64,000 nt of DNA, from assembly GCF_014648415.1 (NCBI RefSeq), contig NZ_BMRB01000002.1, positions 1,757,260 through 1,821,259 on the forward strand, written 5' to 3'. The DNA comes from Actinokineospora fastidiosa (GTDB lineage Bacteria; Actinomycetota; Actinomycetes; Mycobacteriales; Pseudonocardiaceae). The translations under genes and the position numbers were made by a program. Shown one piece after another: positions 16,368 to 27,436 of the stretch (its first letter is position 1; every line of letters starts with the position of its first letter). The notes below the pieces were generated by a model. It was given only the letters and a program-made list of their open reading frames with translations. It ran no database searches and was not told the origin of the DNA.

Positions 16368-17189
16368 TCACAACCTTTCCAGCATCCATCCGATGAAGCG
16401 CCTGCTGTCCGCCGATGACATGGCCGACTGCTCGATCTTGGCACGGATGTCCTGGTATGGCTTCACCTCTTCGTCGTAAAGGAAGACGGCGCTGCGCATC
16501 AGCTCGACGTAGACGACCGGGCTGTCACGGCGGAACTCCATCAACATCCACGAATGCAGCAAGGCCGCCGGGTGCTGGCGGACGATGCGGACACCGATGC
16601 CGCGGTCGTAGACCGCGTACAGGTGCTCCAGTTGCTCCCTGAAAGCCTCACGACCGCCGAACGCCGACCGGAGGGCGTGCTCGTGGATGAAGGCGGTGTA
16701 GTCGATCTTCCGCAGCACCTCCTGCCGCTTCTGCCGCGCCGCCCACCTGACTTCGACCTGATCGCCCGCGAGGCCGTCCGCGCGCATGATGGCCTCGGAG
16801 TAGTGCCTGGTGTGGAGCAGACCCGGAATGACGCTGACCGCCCAGCTGGTGATCTGCCGGGCGTCGGACTCCTTGCTGATGAGGGTGTTGAGGTGCGGCA
16901 TGCCGGGCAGGTCGCGGGCCCACCAGCCGGTCTGATCGCCCGTCCGGGCGTTGGCGACCATCTGCTCGCGCAGCGGACGGGGCACGCCGTAGATCGCCAG
17001 GACGGTGGCCATGTCCTCGGTGGTGATGTGCCGTTTGCCGTTCTCCACCCGGCTGAGTGTCGAGATCGACCAGCCGATCGCCTCGGCGGCTTGCTCCAGT
17101 GACAGGTTCGTCCGCTCGACGCGGACCGCTCGCAGTTGTGCCCCTAGGGCGCGATCCCGGCCCTGGGGTGGCTTCCGTTGACCTCCCAT
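16368..17189 (-). CDS. XRE-family regulator with DUF5753 domain
   Basis: A 273-residue DNA-binding protein. The N-terminal helix-turn-helix is at about residues 15-70 (LSLEQAAEAIGWSISTLSRVENGKR). The DUF5753 domain follows, marked by IPGLLHTRHYSEAIM and RQEVLRKIDYTAFIHEHALR, ending in FIGWMLERL. Such regulators act with DUF397 partners in Streptomyces development (WhiJ-like and Scr1/Scr2-like pairs). The ATG at 17189 opens the family's usual N-terminus; a TTG at 17219 is possible. No ribosome binding site is seen. It heads the unit with two DUF397 genes and lies 75 bases downstream of ftsQ. Confidence 0.9.
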   Translation of the reverse strand: MGGQRKPPQGRDRALGAQLRAVRVERTNLSLEQAAEAIGWSISTLSRVENGKRHITTEDMATVLAIYGVPRPLREQMVANARTGDQTGWWARDLPGMPHLNTLISKESDARQITSWAVSVIPGLLHTRHYSEAIMRADGLAGDQVEVRWAARQKRQEVLRKIDYTAFIHEHALRSAFGGREAFREQLEHLYAVYDRGIGVRIVRQHPAALLHSWMLMEFRRDSPVVYVELMRSAVFLYDEEVKPYQDIRAKIEQSAMSSADSRRFIGWMLERL

Positions 17190-17264
17190 TTCGCGGAGAA
17201 TGCCGTAACGGGCCGACAACTGAACGTGCTTTGCCGCAGTAGCAAGAGGTTTGGGCCGCGAAGA

Positions 17265-17975
17265 TCACCCAATGGTGGGAAACTCGGGAGCGGCCACGTC
17301 GTAGACCTTTCCCTTCTGTGTCAACAAGGCCCCGATTACCGCCGCTTTATGCGCGGAATCCTCCACCCCGCCCCACTTGATGACGCGCCCGTCCTTCAAC
17401 GTCAACCGCACGTCGTGCGCGGTTCGCGCGTCCACCACCCGCACCTGTGGGCGCAGTTTCGCCGGGAGCGCGTGCAATACCTGCACGCCCGCCTTCACCG
17501 CCGCCGGTTCCGGCGCCTTCAATGTGGGCAAACCGGCGGGCGCTTTCGCCTTGACCGCGTAATCCACGCCTTCCACGTCCACCAAATGGAACCCGTCCTC
17601 GGCGACGATCATCGCCACGGGGGTCCGCTCGGTCACCGTGATCTCCAGCGTGCCCGGCAGCGACCGGCCCACGTCCACGCCCGCGACGCGCGGCAGCTCC
17701 AGCACCTTCGCCGCCACCTCCGCCGTGTCGACGCGCGCCAACGGCGTGCCCGACTCGACCGCGGCGACCTTCCGCACCTCCTCGGCCGTCAGCTCCTTGA
17801 TCCCGACGACCGAGACCTCGCGCACGCCGAGCACCGACGTGAACATCACGACATACACCACCGCCGTGATCACCAGCATCACGCCGATGACCGTCAACCG
17901 GCGGACCAGGAACCGCCGCCGGGCGCGCCGCGCCGCCGGGCGGCGGCGCGGCGCGGGCCTGGCGGACCTAGTCAC
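17265..17975 (-). CDS. ftsQ: Cell division protein FtsQ
   Basis: The 236-residue bitopic membrane protein links early and late divisome parts. A very basic cytoplasmic tail (1-28) is followed by one membrane segment (about 29-48). The periplasmic-side POTRA domain (about 50-120, [22 protein letters not shown]) comes next, and then the FtsQ/DivIB beta domain ([27 protein letters not shown]). The GTG at 17975 overlaps the murC stop. It is normally followed directly by ftsZ; here an accessory insertion intervenes. Confidence 0.96.
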   Translation of the reverse strand: MTRSARPAPRRRPAARRARRRFLVRRLTVIGVMLVITAVVYVVMFTSVLGVREVSVVGIKELTAEEVRKVAAVESGTPLARVDTAEVAAKVLELPRVAGVDVGRSLPGTLEITVTERTPVAMIVAEDGFHLVDVEGVDYAVKAKAPAGLPTLKAPEPAAVKAGVQVLHALPAKLRPQVRVVDARTAHDVRLTLKDGRVIKWGGVEDSAHKAAVIGALLTQKGKVYDVAAPEFPTIG

Positions 17976-19368
17976 CCGTGCGCCGATCCAGCTCGGCGAG
18001 CAGCTCAGGGCCCAGCGACGTCACGTCGCCGGCGCCCATCGTCATCACCAGGTCGCCGTCGCGCACCAGGTCCGCGACCTTCGTGATGACCTTGTCGAAC
18101 GCGGGCTCGTAGTGCACCCTGCCCTCCGGCAGCGGCACCGCGTCGGCGATGAGCGCGCCCGACACCCCGGGCACCGGCTCCTCGCGCGCGCCGAACACGT
18201 CCAGCACGACCACCTCGTCCGCCAGCCCGAGGGCGGTGGCGAACTCGGCGGCGAACGCCTCGGTGCGCGAGTACATGTGCGGCTGGAACACCACCACGAT
18301 CCGGCCCTCGCCCGCGGCGGGGCGGACCGCCCGCAGCTGGGCGTCGACCTCCGTCGGGTGGTGGGCGTAGTCGTCGTAGACGCGGACGCCGCCCGCGCGG
18401 CCCTTGAACTCGAACCGCCTGCGCACGCCGCCGAAGGACGCGATGCCCTCCAGCATCCCGGACCGGGGGGCGCCCAGCTCCTCCCCCGCCAGCAGCGCGG
18501 CCAGCGCGTTGCCTGCCATGTGCTCGCCGGGCACGGCCACGTCCAGGTCGAACTCGTCCGACCCGATCCGCACCCGCGCGACGCCGCCGCCGTCGACGGC
18601 CCGGTAGTCGAGCAGCACGGCGTCGTGCTCGCCGAAGGCGCGCCGCCCGTACCGGCGGACCCGGATGCTGTGCGCGGCCGCGCGCTCGGCCAGCGCGGCC
18701 GAACCCGGGTCGTCCGCGCACGCGATCAGCACGCCGCCGGGCTCGATGCGCTCGATGAACGAGTCGAACACCGCGACGTACGCCTCGACGGTGCCGTGGT
18801 GGTCGAGGTGATCGGCCTCCACATTGGTCACCACCGCGACCGACGGCGTGTAGACCAGGAACGATCCGTCCGACTCATCCGCCTCGGCGACGAAGATCCC
18901 GCCCGTGCCGTGGTGCGCGTTCGACCCCGACTCGTTCAGGTCGCCGCCGATGGCGAACGACGGGTCGAGGCGGCAGTGCTGCAGCGCCACCGTCAGCATC
19001 GACGTGGTCGACGTCTTGCCGTGCGTGCCCGCGATGCACGCCGACCGCTGTCCGACCATCAGCTCGGCCAGCGCCTGCGCGCGGTGCAGCACCGGCAGCC
19101 CGCGCCGCCGCGCCTCCGCCAGCTCGGGGTTGGTCTCCCTGATCGCCGTGGACACCACCACGGCCGACGGGCCGCCCGGCAGCAGGTCCAGGTTCTCCGC
19201 GGCCTGCCCGACCGCGATGCGGGCGCCCTGCGCGCGCAGCGACAGGAACGAGCGCGCCTCCTTGGCGTCGGAGCCCGACACCGCCATGCCGCGCGCGAGC
19301 AGGATGCGGGCGATGCCGCTCATCCCCGCGCCGCCGATGCCCACCAGGTGGGCGCGTTCCAGACTCAC
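17968..19368 (-). CDS. murC: UDP-N-acetylmuramate-L-alanine ligase MurC
   Basis: Adds L-Ala to UDP-MurNAc with ATP in the cytoplasm. The 466 residues show the N-terminal nucleotide motif [14 protein letters not shown] (about 6-19) and the Mur ligase P-loop [13 protein letters not shown] (about 112-124). The central [10 protein letters not shown] and the C-terminal [10 protein letters not shown] are also present. The GTG at 19368 overlaps the murG stop by four bases (GTGA). Confidence 0.98.
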   Translation of the reverse strand: MSLERAHLVGIGGAGMSGIARILLARGMAVSGSDAKEARSFLSLRAQGARIAVGQAAENLDLLPGGPSAVVVSTAIRETNPELAEARRRGLPVLHRAQALAELMVGQRSACIAGTHGKTSTTSMLTVALQHCRLDPSFAIGGDLNESGSNAHHGTGGIFVAEADESDGSFLVYTPSVAVVTNVEADHLDHHGTVEAYVAVFDSFIERIEPGGVLIACADDPGSAALAERAAAHSIRVRRYGRRAFGEHDAVLLDYRAVDGGGVARVRIGSDEFDLDVAVPGEHMAGNALAALLAGEELGAPRSGMLEGIASFGGVRRRFEFKGRAGGVRVYDDYAHHPTEVDAQLRAVRPAAGEGRIVVVFQPHMYSRTEAFAAEFATALGLADEVVVLDVFGAREEPVPGVSGALIADAVPLPEGRVHYEPAFDKVITKVADLVRDGDLVMTMGAGDVTSLGPELLAELDRRTGD

Positions 19369-20465
19369 TTCCGGTCCTTGAGCGTGTCGAGCACCATGCG
19401 GGCGAGGACGTCGGCGGCCTCGCGGTGGCCGCTGCCCTGAGCGGCCGCCGACATCTGCCGCAGCCGGGTCGGGTCGGTCATCATGGGCACCACCAGGGAG
19501 GCGACCTTGTCCGCGGTCAGCTCGGCGTCCTGGACCATGAGCGCGGCCCCGGACTTCACCGACGGGCCCGCGTTGAGCGCCTGCTCGCCGTTGCCGTGCG
19601 GCAGCGGGACGTACACCGCGGGCAGGCCGACGGCCGACACCTCGGCCACCGTCATCGCCCCGCACCGGCACAGCACCGCGTCGGCGGCGGCGTAGGCCAG
19701 GTCCATGCGCTCCAGGTACGGCACCGACGCGTACCGGGGCGCGCCCGGGAACTCCTGCACGGCCAGGGTGTTCTTCGGCCCGTGCGCGTGCAGCACGCCG
19801 ATCCCGGCGTCGGCGAACGCCTTCGCCGCGCCGGACACCGCGTTGTTGATCGACCGGGCGCCCTGCGAGCCGCCGAACACCAGCAGCGTCGGCGCGGTCG
19901 GGTGCAGGCCGAAGAACTCCCGCGCCTGCGCCCGCAGCGCCCGCCGGTCCAGCTTGACGATCGACTCGCGCAGCGGGATGCCCACGACCTCGGCGTTGGC
20001 CAGCCCGGTCCCGGGCATCGCGACGGCCACCCGGTCGGCGAACTTGGCGCCCACCTTGTTGGCCAGGCCGATGCGGGCGTTGGTGTCGTGGACGATGATC
20101 GGCATGCGGCCGCGGGCGGCCAGGTAGGCGGGCAGGGCGACGTAGCCGCCGAAGCCGACCAGCACGTCCGCGCCGACGCGGTCGAGCACCTCACGGGTCT
20201 GCTTGATGGCCGCGCGCACGCGCAGCGGCAGCTTCAGCAGGTCGACGTTCGGCTTCCTCGGCATGGGGACCGGCGGGATCATCTCCAGCGGGTAGCCGCG
20301 GGCGGGGACGATGGTCTTCTCCAGGCCGCGCTCGGTGCCCAGCGCGACGATCCGGGCGTCCGGCCGCAGCCTGCGGACCGCGTCGGCCAGCGCGAGCGCG
20401 GGCTCGATGTGCCCGGCCGTGCCGCCGCCGGCGACGACAACGCAGGGACCGGTACCTGAACTCAA
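19365..20465 (-). CDS. murG: UDP-GlcNAc lipid I transferase MurG
   Basis: Transfers GlcNAc to lipid I on the cytoplasmic face of the membrane, making lipid II. The 366 residues include the N-terminal [16 protein letters not shown] (about 12-27), the middle [15 protein letters not shown], and the donor-binding [34 protein letters not shown]. The start is a TTG at 20465: it overlaps the ftsW stop as TTGA and has GGAGG six bases upstream, so the rare start is well supported. Confidence 0.97.
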   Translation of the reverse strand: MSSGTGPCVVVAGGGTAGHIEPALALADAVRRLRPDARIVALGTERGLEKTIVPARGYPLEMIPPVPMPRKPNVDLLKLPLRVRAAIKQTREVLDRVGADVLVGFGGYVALPAYLAARGRMPIIVHDTNARIGLANKVGAKFADRVAVAMPGTGLANAEVVGIPLRESIVKLDRRALRAQAREFFGLHPTAPTLLVFGGSQGARSINNAVSGAAKAFADAGIGVLHAHGPKNTLAVQEFPGAPRYASVPYLERMDLAYAAADAVLCRCGAMTVAEVSAVGLPAVYVPLPHGNGEQALNAGPSVKSGAALMVQDAELTADKVASLVVPMMTDPTRLRQMSAAAQGSGHREAADVLARMVLDTLKDRK

Positions 20466-21877
20466 CGACGTCCTCCTTTGCTGGCGCGCGGGGTCGCGCG
20501 GCTTGCCTTCTGCCGGGCCTGCGGCACCCGCTTCGCGGTCACCCCGGTCGGCCGCCCCGAGCCGCGCGGGCGCGCGGTGGGCCGCGCGGGCCTGCGCTTC
20601 TTCGGCGGCTGGTACGGGTCCGGCGCGGGCAGGCGCATGATCCTGCCGAAGCGGCCCGGCCCCTGTGAGCGTAGCGCCGACACCGCCTCGGGCTCATTGC
20701 GCGCGCAGTTGGCGAGGATGCCGAACACCAGCATCGTCACGACCACGGACGTGCCGCCGGAGGAGATCATCGGCAGGGTGATGCCGGTGACCGGGAGCAG
20801 GCCGACGACGTAGCCGACGTTGATGGCCGCCTGCGCGACCAGCCACACCGTCAGCGTCCCGGCGACCATCCTGATCCACGGGTCGATGTTGCGGGTGGCG
20901 ATGCGCAGGCCCACCACGGCCAGCATGGCGAACAGGCCGAGCACCAGCGTGCAGCCGAGCAGGCCCAGCTCGTCGCCGATCAGGGCGAAGATGAAGTCGT
21001 TGTAGACGTTGGGCAGGAAGCTCCACTTGGACGATCCCTGGCCGAGCCCGCTGCCGAACAGCCCGCCGTCGGCGAGCGCGAGCCGGGCCTGGTCGGCCTG
21101 GTAGTTGAGCCCCTCGGCGTCATCGCCGGGGTTGAGGAACCCGACGACGCGTTCGAGGCGGTAGTCGGTGCCCACGGCCAGCAGCAGCGCCCCGGCGACC
21201 GCACCCAGCAGGAGCGCGCCGAACAGCCGCATCGGCGCGCCCGCGAACCACAGCAGGGCCACGAGCACCACGCCCAGGGTGATGGTGCCGCCGAGGTCGG
21301 GCTGCAGCATGATCAGCGCGCACATCAGCAGGGCGACCGGCAGGACGGGGACCAGCAGGTGGCGGTAGCGGTGCAGGACGGCCTTCTTCACCACCAGCAC
21401 GTGCGCGCCCCACAGCGCGAGCGCGACCTTGCCCACCTCGACCGGCTGGAACGACAGCGGGCCCAGCTTGAACCAGCTGTTGGTGCCGTTGATGTTGGCG
21501 CCGAGCGGGGTGATGACCAGGACCAGCAGCACGATGCTGACCACCATCGACGGCGCGCTCCACGACCGGATGCGCGCCAGCGGCAGCCGCACGCCGAGCC
21601 AGAACAGGCCCGAGCCGACGACCACGTAGATCAGCTGCTTGAGGAAGACGGTGTAGAGGCCCTTGCCGTCGTCGTAGGACTCCACCGACGACGCCGAGAG
21701 CACCATGACCAGACCGATCACGGTCAGCAGCGCGAACACCGCGAGCACCAGGTGGAACGACGCCAGCGGCCTGCCCAGCCACGCGGTCAGCGCGGTGCTC
21801 GCCGCGCCCAGCTTCCCGCCGACGCGCACCCCGCGCCCGGCGCGCTTGGGCCTCGGCTGCGCCTCGACGGCCATCAC
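20462..21877 (-). CDS. ftsW: Septal peptidoglycan polymerase FtsW (SEDS family)
   Basis: A 471-residue protein with ten membrane segments between about residues 40 and 405. It polymerises lipid II at the septum together with FtsI. SEDS landmarks are [17 protein letters not shown] and the C-terminal [18 protein letters not shown] basic cytoplasmic tail of about 60 residues ([15 protein letters not shown] and onward) follows; in mycobacteria a comparable tail contacts FtsZ. GTG 21877 overlaps the murD stop (GTGA), with ATG 21874 as an alternative. Confidence 0.97.
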   Translation of the reverse strand: MMAVEAQPRPKRAGRGVRVGGKLGAASTALTAWLGRPLASFHLVLAVFALLTVIGLVMVLSASSVESYDDGKGLYTVFLKQLIYVVVGSGLFWLGVRLPLARIRSWSAPSMVVSIVLLVLVITPLGANINGTNSWFKLGPLSFQPVEVGKVALALWGAHVLVVKKAVLHRYRHLLVPVLPVALLMCALIMLQPDLGGTITLGVVLVALLWFAGAPMRLFGALLLGAVAGALLLAVGTDYRLERVVGFLNPGDDAEGLNYQADQARLALADGGLFGSGLGQGSSKWSFLPNVYNDFIFALIGDELGLLGCTLVLGLFAMLAVVGLRIATRNIDPWIRMVAGTLTVWLVAQAAINVGYVVGLLPVTGITLPMISSGGTSVVVTMLVFGILANCARNEPEAVSALRSQGPGRFGRIMRLPAPDPYQPPKKRRPARPTARPRGSGRPTGVTAKRVPQARQKASRATPRASKGGRR

Positions 21878-23259
21878 CGGGCCCCGGTGCCGCCGTGGTC
21901 CTCCCCGGTGAGCCGCCGGACGGCTTCGACGAACGCCTCGCCGCGGTGGGCGTAGTCGCGGAACATGTCGAGGGAGGCCGCGGCGGGGGCGAGCAGGACG
22001 ACATCCCCCGGACGGGCCAGGGCGCGCGCCGCGCGGACCGCTGCGATCATGGGCTCATCGTCTCCCGACGGGACCCGCTCGACGGGGACATCCGGCGCGT
22101 GTCGCGCCACCGACCCCGCGATGACCTCGCCGTCCGCGCCCATGACGACCACGCCGCGCAGCCTGCCGGACACCTCGCGCGCGAGCCCGTCCACGGTCGC
22201 GCCCTTGAGCAGGCCGCCCGCGATCCACACGATCGAGTCGAACGCGCGCAGCGAGCCGCCCGCCGCGTGCGGGTTGGTCGCCTTGGAGTCGTTGACGTAG
22301 GTCAGGCCGCCCGCCTCGGCGACGACCTCCGCGCGGTGCCTGCCGGGGGTGAACGCCCGCAGCCCGTCGCGCACCGCGTCCGGGCCCACGCCGTAGGCGC
22401 GGGCGAGGGCGGCCGCGGCGAGCGCGTTGGCGACGTTGTGCGGGCCGGGCGGGCGGACGTCGGCGAGCGTGGCCAGCTCGGCGGCCTCGTTGACCGGGTC
22501 GTCGGTGAACGCGCGGTCGACCAGCAGGTCCTCGACCACGCCGAGGCCGCCGGGGCGCGGGGTGTCCAGGCCGAACCCGACGCGCTGGGTCTCGACCTCG
22601 TGCGCGAGGCGGGTGACCAGCTCGTCGGCGGTGTTGTGGACCGCGTACCGGGCTCCGGTGTAGACGCGGGCCTTGGCGCGGGCGTACTCCTCCAGCGAGC
22701 CGTGCCAGTCGATGTGGTCCTCGGCGATGTTGAGGATGGCGGCGGCGTGCGCGCGCATCGACGACTGCCAGTGCAGCTGGAAGCTCGACAGCTCCACGGC
22801 CAGCACGCGGTGCCCGGCGAGCACCGCGTCGACCACGGGCAGGCCGACGTTGCCGCAGGCCACGGCGTCCAGACCGGCGGCGAGCAGGATCGACTCCAGC
22901 ATGCCGACGGTGGTGGTCTTGCCGTTGGTGCCGGTGATGGCCAGCCAGACCGGCGGCTCCGGCATCGTCTCGCCGATCCGCCAGGCCAGCTCGACGTCGC
23001 CGATGACCTCGACGGCGGCGTTGGCCAGCAGCGGGCTGTCCGGCCGCCAGCCGGGGCTGGTCACGACCAGCTCCGTCCCGGCGGGCGGCTCGGTGATGGC
23101 GTGCGCGGTGCGCACGTCCAGCTCCAGCGCGGCCAGGCGGGCCGCGTCGCCGTCGGCGACGGTGACCTCCGCGCCCAGCGACACCAGCGCCCGCGCGACT
23201 CCCGTCCCGGCGACCCCCGCGCCCGCGACCAGGACCCGCGTGCCCGCGTAGAGCGTCAC
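21874..23259 (-). CDS. murD: UDP-MurNAc-L-Ala-D-Glu ligase MurD
   Basis: Adds D-Glu to UDP-MurNAc-L-Ala. The 461 residues show the dinucleotide-fold start [17 protein letters not shown], the ATP loop [16 protein letters not shown] (about 113-128), and [25 protein letters not shown] in the middle. [12 protein letters not shown], which binds the ligase intermediate, is in the C-terminal half. GTG 23259 overlaps the mraY stop by four bases. Confidence 0.98.
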   Translation of the reverse strand: MTLYAGTRVLVAGAGVAGTGVARALVSLGAEVTVADGDAARLAALELDVRTAHAITEPPAGTELVVTSPGWRPDSPLLANAAVEVIGDVELAWRIGETMPEPPVWLAITGTNGKTTTVGMLESILLAAGLDAVACGNVGLPVVDAVLAGHRVLAVELSSFQLHWQSSMRAHAAAILNIAEDHIDWHGSLEEYARAKARVYTGARYAVHNTADELVTRLAHEVETQRVGFGLDTPRPGGLGVVEDLLVDRAFTDDPVNEAAELATLADVRPPGPHNVANALAAAALARAYGVGPDAVRDGLRAFTPGRHRAEVVAEAGGLTYVNDSKATNPHAAGGSLRAFDSIVWIAGGLLKGATVDGLAREVSGRLRGVVVMGADGEVIAGSVARHAPDVPVERVPSGDDEPMIAAVRAARALARPGDVVLLAPAAASLDMFRDYAHRGEAFVEAVRRLTGEDHGGTGAR

Positions 23260-24341
23260 CGGCCGCCGCCCAGGGCGAGCCAGTCGGCGTAGAACAGGCC
23301 GAGGCCGAACATCGCGCAGACACCCGCCAGCAGCCAGAATCTGATGATGACCGTGGTTTCGGCCCACCCGGCGAGCTCGAAGTGGTGGTGGAACGGGGCC
23401 ATCCGGAACAGCCGCCGCCGGGTCGTGCGGAAGACCGCGATCTGCAGCACCACCGACATCATCTCGACCACGAACAGGCCGCCGATGACGATCATCAGCA
23501 GCTCGGTCCGCGTGGCGATGGACAGGCCCGCGACCAGGCCGCCGAGGGCCAGCGAGCCGGTGTCGCCCATGAAGATCTTGGCCGGGGCGGCGTTCCACCA
23601 CAGGAAGCCGATGCACGCGCCCATGCCCGCCGCGGCGACCACGGCGAGGTCGAGCGGGTCGCGGGTGTCGAAGCAGGCCGCCTCCTGCACCCGGGCGCAG
23701 TCGTGGCTGAACTGCCAGAACGCGATGACGACATAGGTGCCCAGCACCATCGCCGACGAGCCGCCCGCGAGGCCGTCGAGGCCGTCGGTGAAGTTCACCG
23801 CGTTCGACCACGCCGACACGGCCAGGTAGCAGAAGACGATGAAGCCGATCGTGCCGAAGGAGACGATCGCGATGTCGCGGACGAACGACAGGTGGTCCGA
23901 CGCGGGGGTCAGGCCGTTCTCGTCGGGATAGCGCAGCGCGAGGATGGCGAACACGATCGCCACGGCCAGCTGGCCGACCAGCTTCGCGGTCTTGTTCAGT
24001 CCGAGGTTGCGCTGCTTGCGGATTTTGATGAAGTCGTCGAGGAAGCCGACCATGCCCAGGCCGGTGGTCAGGAACAGCACCAGCAGGCCGGACGCGCTCG
24101 GCGAGTCGTTGCCCTCGCCGAAGGCGTTGAACGCGTGCGCGGCGCCGTAGCCGACCCACATCGCGATGATGATCGCGACGCCGCCCATGGTCGGGGTGCC
24201 GCGCTTGGACTTGTGGCCCTGCGGGCCCTCCTCGCGGATCTCCTGGCCGAAGCCCTGCCGGGAGAACACCCGGATCAGGTAGGGGGTCAGGAGGATGGAC
24301 GCGACGAGCGCGAGCGCCGCCGCGATCAGGATGGACTTCAC
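23256..24341 (-). CDS. mraY: Phospho-MurNAc-pentapeptide translocase MraY
   Basis: A 361-residue integral membrane enzyme that attaches phospho-MurNAc-pentapeptide to undecaprenyl phosphate, forming lipid I. About ten membrane segments alternate with loops carrying the family motifs [44 protein letters not shown] and the metal-site [12 protein letters not shown]. The C-terminal [18 protein letters not shown] completes the family set. GTG 24341 overlaps the murF stop (GTGA). Confidence 0.98.
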   Translation of the reverse strand: MKSILIAAALALVASILLTPYLIRVFSRQGFGQEIREEGPQGHKSKRGTPTMGGVAIIIAMWVGYGAAHAFNAFGEGNDSPSASGLLVLFLTTGLGMVGFLDDFIKIRKQRNLGLNKTAKLVGQLAVAIVFAILALRYPDENGLTPASDHLSFVRDIAIVSFGTIGFIVFCYLAVSAWSNAVNFTDGLDGLAGGSSAMVLGTYVVIAFWQFSHDCARVQEAACFDTRDPLDLAVVAAAGMGACIGFLWWNAAPAKIFMGDTGSLALGGLVAGLSIATRTELLMIVIGGLFVVEMMSVVLQIAVFRTTRRRLFRMAPFHHHFELAGWAETTVIIRFWLLAGVCAMFGLGLFYADWLALGGGR

Positions 24342-25804
24342 CGGGTCTCCCCCTGGGGCGACTCCAGCAGCGCGTCGGCCACCCGCCACAGGGCGGCCGA
24401 CTTGGAGGCCTTCACCAGCACGACGTCACCGGGGGCCAGCTCGGCGCGCAGCAGCGCGACGGCGGCGTCGACATCCGGCACCAGCACCGACTCCTCTCCC
24501 CACGAGCCCTCCAGGCTCGCCCCCCGGTGCATGGGCGCGGCCTGCTCGCCGACCACCACCAGGCGGTTGATGTCCAATCTGACGGCCAGCCTGCCGATCT
24601 CGTCGTGCGCGGCCACCGACTCCGCGCCCAGCTCGGCCATCACTCCCAGGACGGCCCAGGACCGCCGCCGGTTGCCCATGCGGGCCATCGCGGCCAGGGT
24701 CTTGAGCGCGGCGCGCACCGACTCGGGGTTCGCGTTGTAGGAGTCGTTGACGATCGTCACGCCGTCGGGCCTGGTGATCACCTCCATGCGGCGCGCGGAC
24801 ACGCGGCGGGCGTCCGACAGCGCGCGGGCGGCCTGCTCCGGCGTCGCGCCCGCCTCCAGGGCGACGGCCGCGGCGGAGAGGGCGTTGCCGACGTGGTGCG
24901 CGCCGTGCAGGCCGAGGGCGACGTCGGCGGAGCCGTTGGGGGTGACCATGGTGAAGCTCGCCCGCGCCTGCTCGTCGAGGCGGATGTCGACGGCGCGGAT
25001 GTGGGCGTTCATGGCCTCGCCGACCAGCACGACCCGCGCCCTCGTCCGCGACGCCATGGCCGCGACCAGCGGGTCGTCGGCGTTGAGCACGGCGACGCCG
25101 TCCTCGGGCAGCTTCTCGACCAGCTCGCCCTTGGTCTGGGCGATGCCCTCGCGGGAGCCGAACTCGCCCACGTGCGCGCTGCCGACGTTGAGCACCACGC
25201 CGATGCGCGGCGGCGCGACGTCGCAGAGCGCGGCGATGTGGCCGGGGCCGCGGGCGGACAGCTCCAGCACGAGGAACCGGGTGTCGGCGGTGGCGCGCAG
25301 GGCCGTCCACGGGTGGCCCAGCTCGTTGTTGAACGAGCCGGGCGGGGCGACCGTCGGGCCGAGCGGGGTCAGGACCTGGGAGATCAGGTCCTTGGTCGAG
25401 GTCTTGCCGGACGAGCCGGTGACGCCGACGACGGTCAGCCGGTCGAGCCGGTCGACGACGTGGCGGGCGAGCCTGGCCAGCCCGGCCAGGACCGCGGCGC
25501 CGGAGCCGTCGCGGTCGCCGGTGAGCGCCACCGAGCGGCGGTGCGCCTCGGTGACCGGCGGGACGATCACCGAGGGCGCGTCGACCTCGCGGGCGGCGAG
25601 CACCCCGACCGCGCCCTGCTCGACGGCCTGGGCGGCGAAGTCGTGGCCGTCGACCTTCTCGCCCGGCATGGCGATGAACAGCCCGCCGGGGGTGACCCGG
25701 CGGGAGTCGAACTCGACGGAGCCGGTGACGGTCTCGGAGCCGTCTGCGTTGTGGAGTCGGCCGCCGGTCGCCTCGGCGACCTCGGCCATGGTCAGCGGGA
25801 TCAT
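24338..25804 (-). CDS. murF: UDP-MurNAc-tripeptide-D-Ala-D-Ala ligase MurF
   Basis: Adds D-Ala-D-Ala to the UDP-MurNAc-tripeptide, the last cytoplasmic step. In 488 residues it shows [22 protein letters not shown] near the N-terminus and the ATP loop [15 protein letters not shown] (about 119-133). [10 protein letters not shown] and the C-terminal [17 protein letters not shown] follow. ATG 25804 overlaps the murE stop as ATGA. Confidence 0.98.
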   Translation of the reverse strand: MIPLTMAEVAEATGGRLHNADGSETVTGSVEFDSRRVTPGGLFIAMPGEKVDGHDFAAQAVEQGAVGVLAAREVDAPSVIVPPVTEAHRRSVALTGDRDGSGAAVLAGLARLARHVVDRLDRLTVVGVTGSSGKTSTKDLISQVLTPLGPTVAPPGSFNNELGHPWTALRATADTRFLVLELSARGPGHIAALCDVAPPRIGVVLNVGSAHVGEFGSREGIAQTKGELVEKLPEDGVAVLNADDPLVAAMASRTRARVVLVGEAMNAHIRAVDIRLDEQARASFTMVTPNGSADVALGLHGAHHVGNALSAAAVALEAGATPEQAARALSDARRVSARRMEVITRPDGVTIVNDSYNANPESVRAALKTLAAMARMGNRRRSWAVLGVMAELGAESVAAHDEIGRLAVRLDINRLVVVGEQAAPMHRGASLEGSWGEESVLVPDVDAAVALLRAELAPGDVVLVKASKSAALWRVADALLESPQGETR

Positions 25805-27351
25805 GCGGGCTCTCCCAGGCTGGCGCGGATCGCCGCCTCCAGCTCGTCGCGGTCGGAGAAGGGGTGGACGACGCCAGCGACCTCCTGGCCGGTCTCGTGG
25901 CCCTTGCCCGCGACGACGACGACGTCGCCGGGACGGGCGGCCGCGACCGCGACGCGGATGGCCTCGCGGCGGTCGCCGACCTCGACGATGTCGCCGCGGT
26001 CGGGGGCGCTCTCGGCGCCCGCGCGCATGGCGGCGCGGATGGCCGATGGCTCCTCCCCGCGCGGGTTGTCGTCGGTGATGACCAGCAGGTCGGCGCGGCG
26101 GGCAGCGGCCTCGCCCATCAGCGGGCGCTTGGCGGTGTCGCGGTCGCCGCCGCAGCCCAGCACGACGATGACGCGGCCCTCGGTGCGGGCGCGCACGGCG
26201 TCGAGGGCCAGGGCGACGGCCTCGGGCTTGTGCGAGTAGTCGACGACGGCGGTGAACTCCTGGCCGACGGCCACGCGCTCCATGCGCCCGGGCACGCCGA
26301 CACCGGCCAGGCCCGCGGCGATGGCGTCGTGCTCGACGCCGACCGCGTCCAGGCAGGCGGCCGCGACCAGGGCGTTGGCGACGTTGAACAGGCCCGGCAT
26401 GGGCAGCACGACGTCGATCGCGCGCTGGTCGGGGGTGTGGATGCGGAAGGACTGCTCGCCGGAGCGGGAGGTGCGCACCTCGCCCGCGGTCCAGTGCGCG
26501 TCGCCGGCGAGGGCGACGGTGACGGTGTCGGGGGTGACCAGGCGGCGACCCCACTCGCCGTCGACGCAGACGACCTCGGCCCGGGAGCGGCCGTCGAACA
26601 GCCGCGCCTTGGCCCGGAAGTAGTCCTCCATGTCGGCGTGGAAGTCCAGGTGGTCCTGGGACAGGTTGGTGAAGGCGCCCACGGCGAACGCCGTGCCGCC
26701 GACCCGCTCCAGCTCCAGCGCGTGGCTGGAGACCTCCATCGGCACGTGCGTGACGCCGCGCTCGCGCATGACGGCCAGCAGCGCCTGCAGGTCGGGCGCC
26801 TCGGGCGTGGTGAACGCGCTGGCCAGCCGCTGGCCCGCGATGCGGGTCTCGACCGTGCCGATCAGCCCGGTCGTGGCCCCGGCGGCGGCCAGGCCCGCGT
26901 CGATCATGTAGGTGGTCGTGGTCTTGCCGGACGTGCCGGTGACCCCGATGACCTTCAGCTCAAGCGACGGCTCGCCGTAGATGTAGGCGGCGAGCGGGCC
27001 GAGCGCGGCACGCGGATCGTCGTGCACGAGCACGGGCACGCCCGCGGCGCGCACGGCGGGCCGGGCGGCCCCGGCGGCGTCGGTGAGGACGGCGACCGCG
27101 CCCGCGCTCACCGCGTCCGCGGTGAAGTCGGCGCCGTGCGCACGCGCGCCGGGCAGCGCGGCGAAGACGTCGCCGGGCCGCACGTGCTGGGCGCGCAGCG
27201 TGGCGCCGGTGACGGCCACATCGGACACCGCGGGTGCGTCCGGGTCCGGGCGGGCGTTCGCGCGGGTGGCCAAATCGGCCAGCGCGACGGGCGGGATGCG
27301 AGTGGGGCGAGGCGGCGCTGTGACTGCCTTGCCGACGAGCTTGGCGGGCAC
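25801..27351 (-). CDS. murE: UDP-MurNAc-L-Ala-D-Glu-meso-DAP ligase MurE
   Basis: Adds the third amino acid. The 516-residue protein has GVTGTSGKTTTTYMID as ATP loop (about 136-151) and VPMEVSSHALELERV in the middle. The motif DNPR in ITDDNPRGEEPSAI is the signature of enzymes that use meso-diaminopimelate, fitting A1-gamma type peptidoglycan of this family. The ATG at 27351 lies 85 bases beyond the ftsI stop. Confidence 0.97.
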   Translation of the reverse strand: MPAKLVGKAVTAPPRPTRIPPVALADLATRANARPDPDAPAVSDVAVTGATLRAQHVRPGDVFAALPGARAHGADFTADAVSAGAVAVLTDAAGAARPAVRAAGVPVLVHDDPRAALGPLAAYIYGEPSLELKVIGVTGTSGKTTTTYMIDAGLAAAGATTGLIGTVETRIAGQRLASAFTTPEAPDLQALLAVMRERGVTHVPMEVSSHALELERVGGTAFAVGAFTNLSQDHLDFHADMEDYFRAKARLFDGRSRAEVVCVDGEWGRRLVTPDTVTVALAGDAHWTAGEVRTSRSGEQSFRIHTPDQRAIDVVLPMPGLFNVANALVAAACLDAVGVEHDAIAAGLAGVGVPGRMERVAVGQEFTAVVDYSHKPEAVALALDAVRARTEGRVIVVLGCGGDRDTAKRPLMGEAAARRADLLVITDDNPRGEEPSAIRAAMRAGAESAPDRGDIVEVGDRREAIRVAVAAARPGDVVVVAGKGHETGQEVAGVVHPFSDRDELEAAIRASLGEPA

Positions 27352-27436
27352 GTCGGGGAGGCTACCCGCGCACGGAGGGCGACCATGCCACCCCTGGTTC
27401 CCCGCGCGGGTCCACCGATGAGGTACAACCCGCCGA

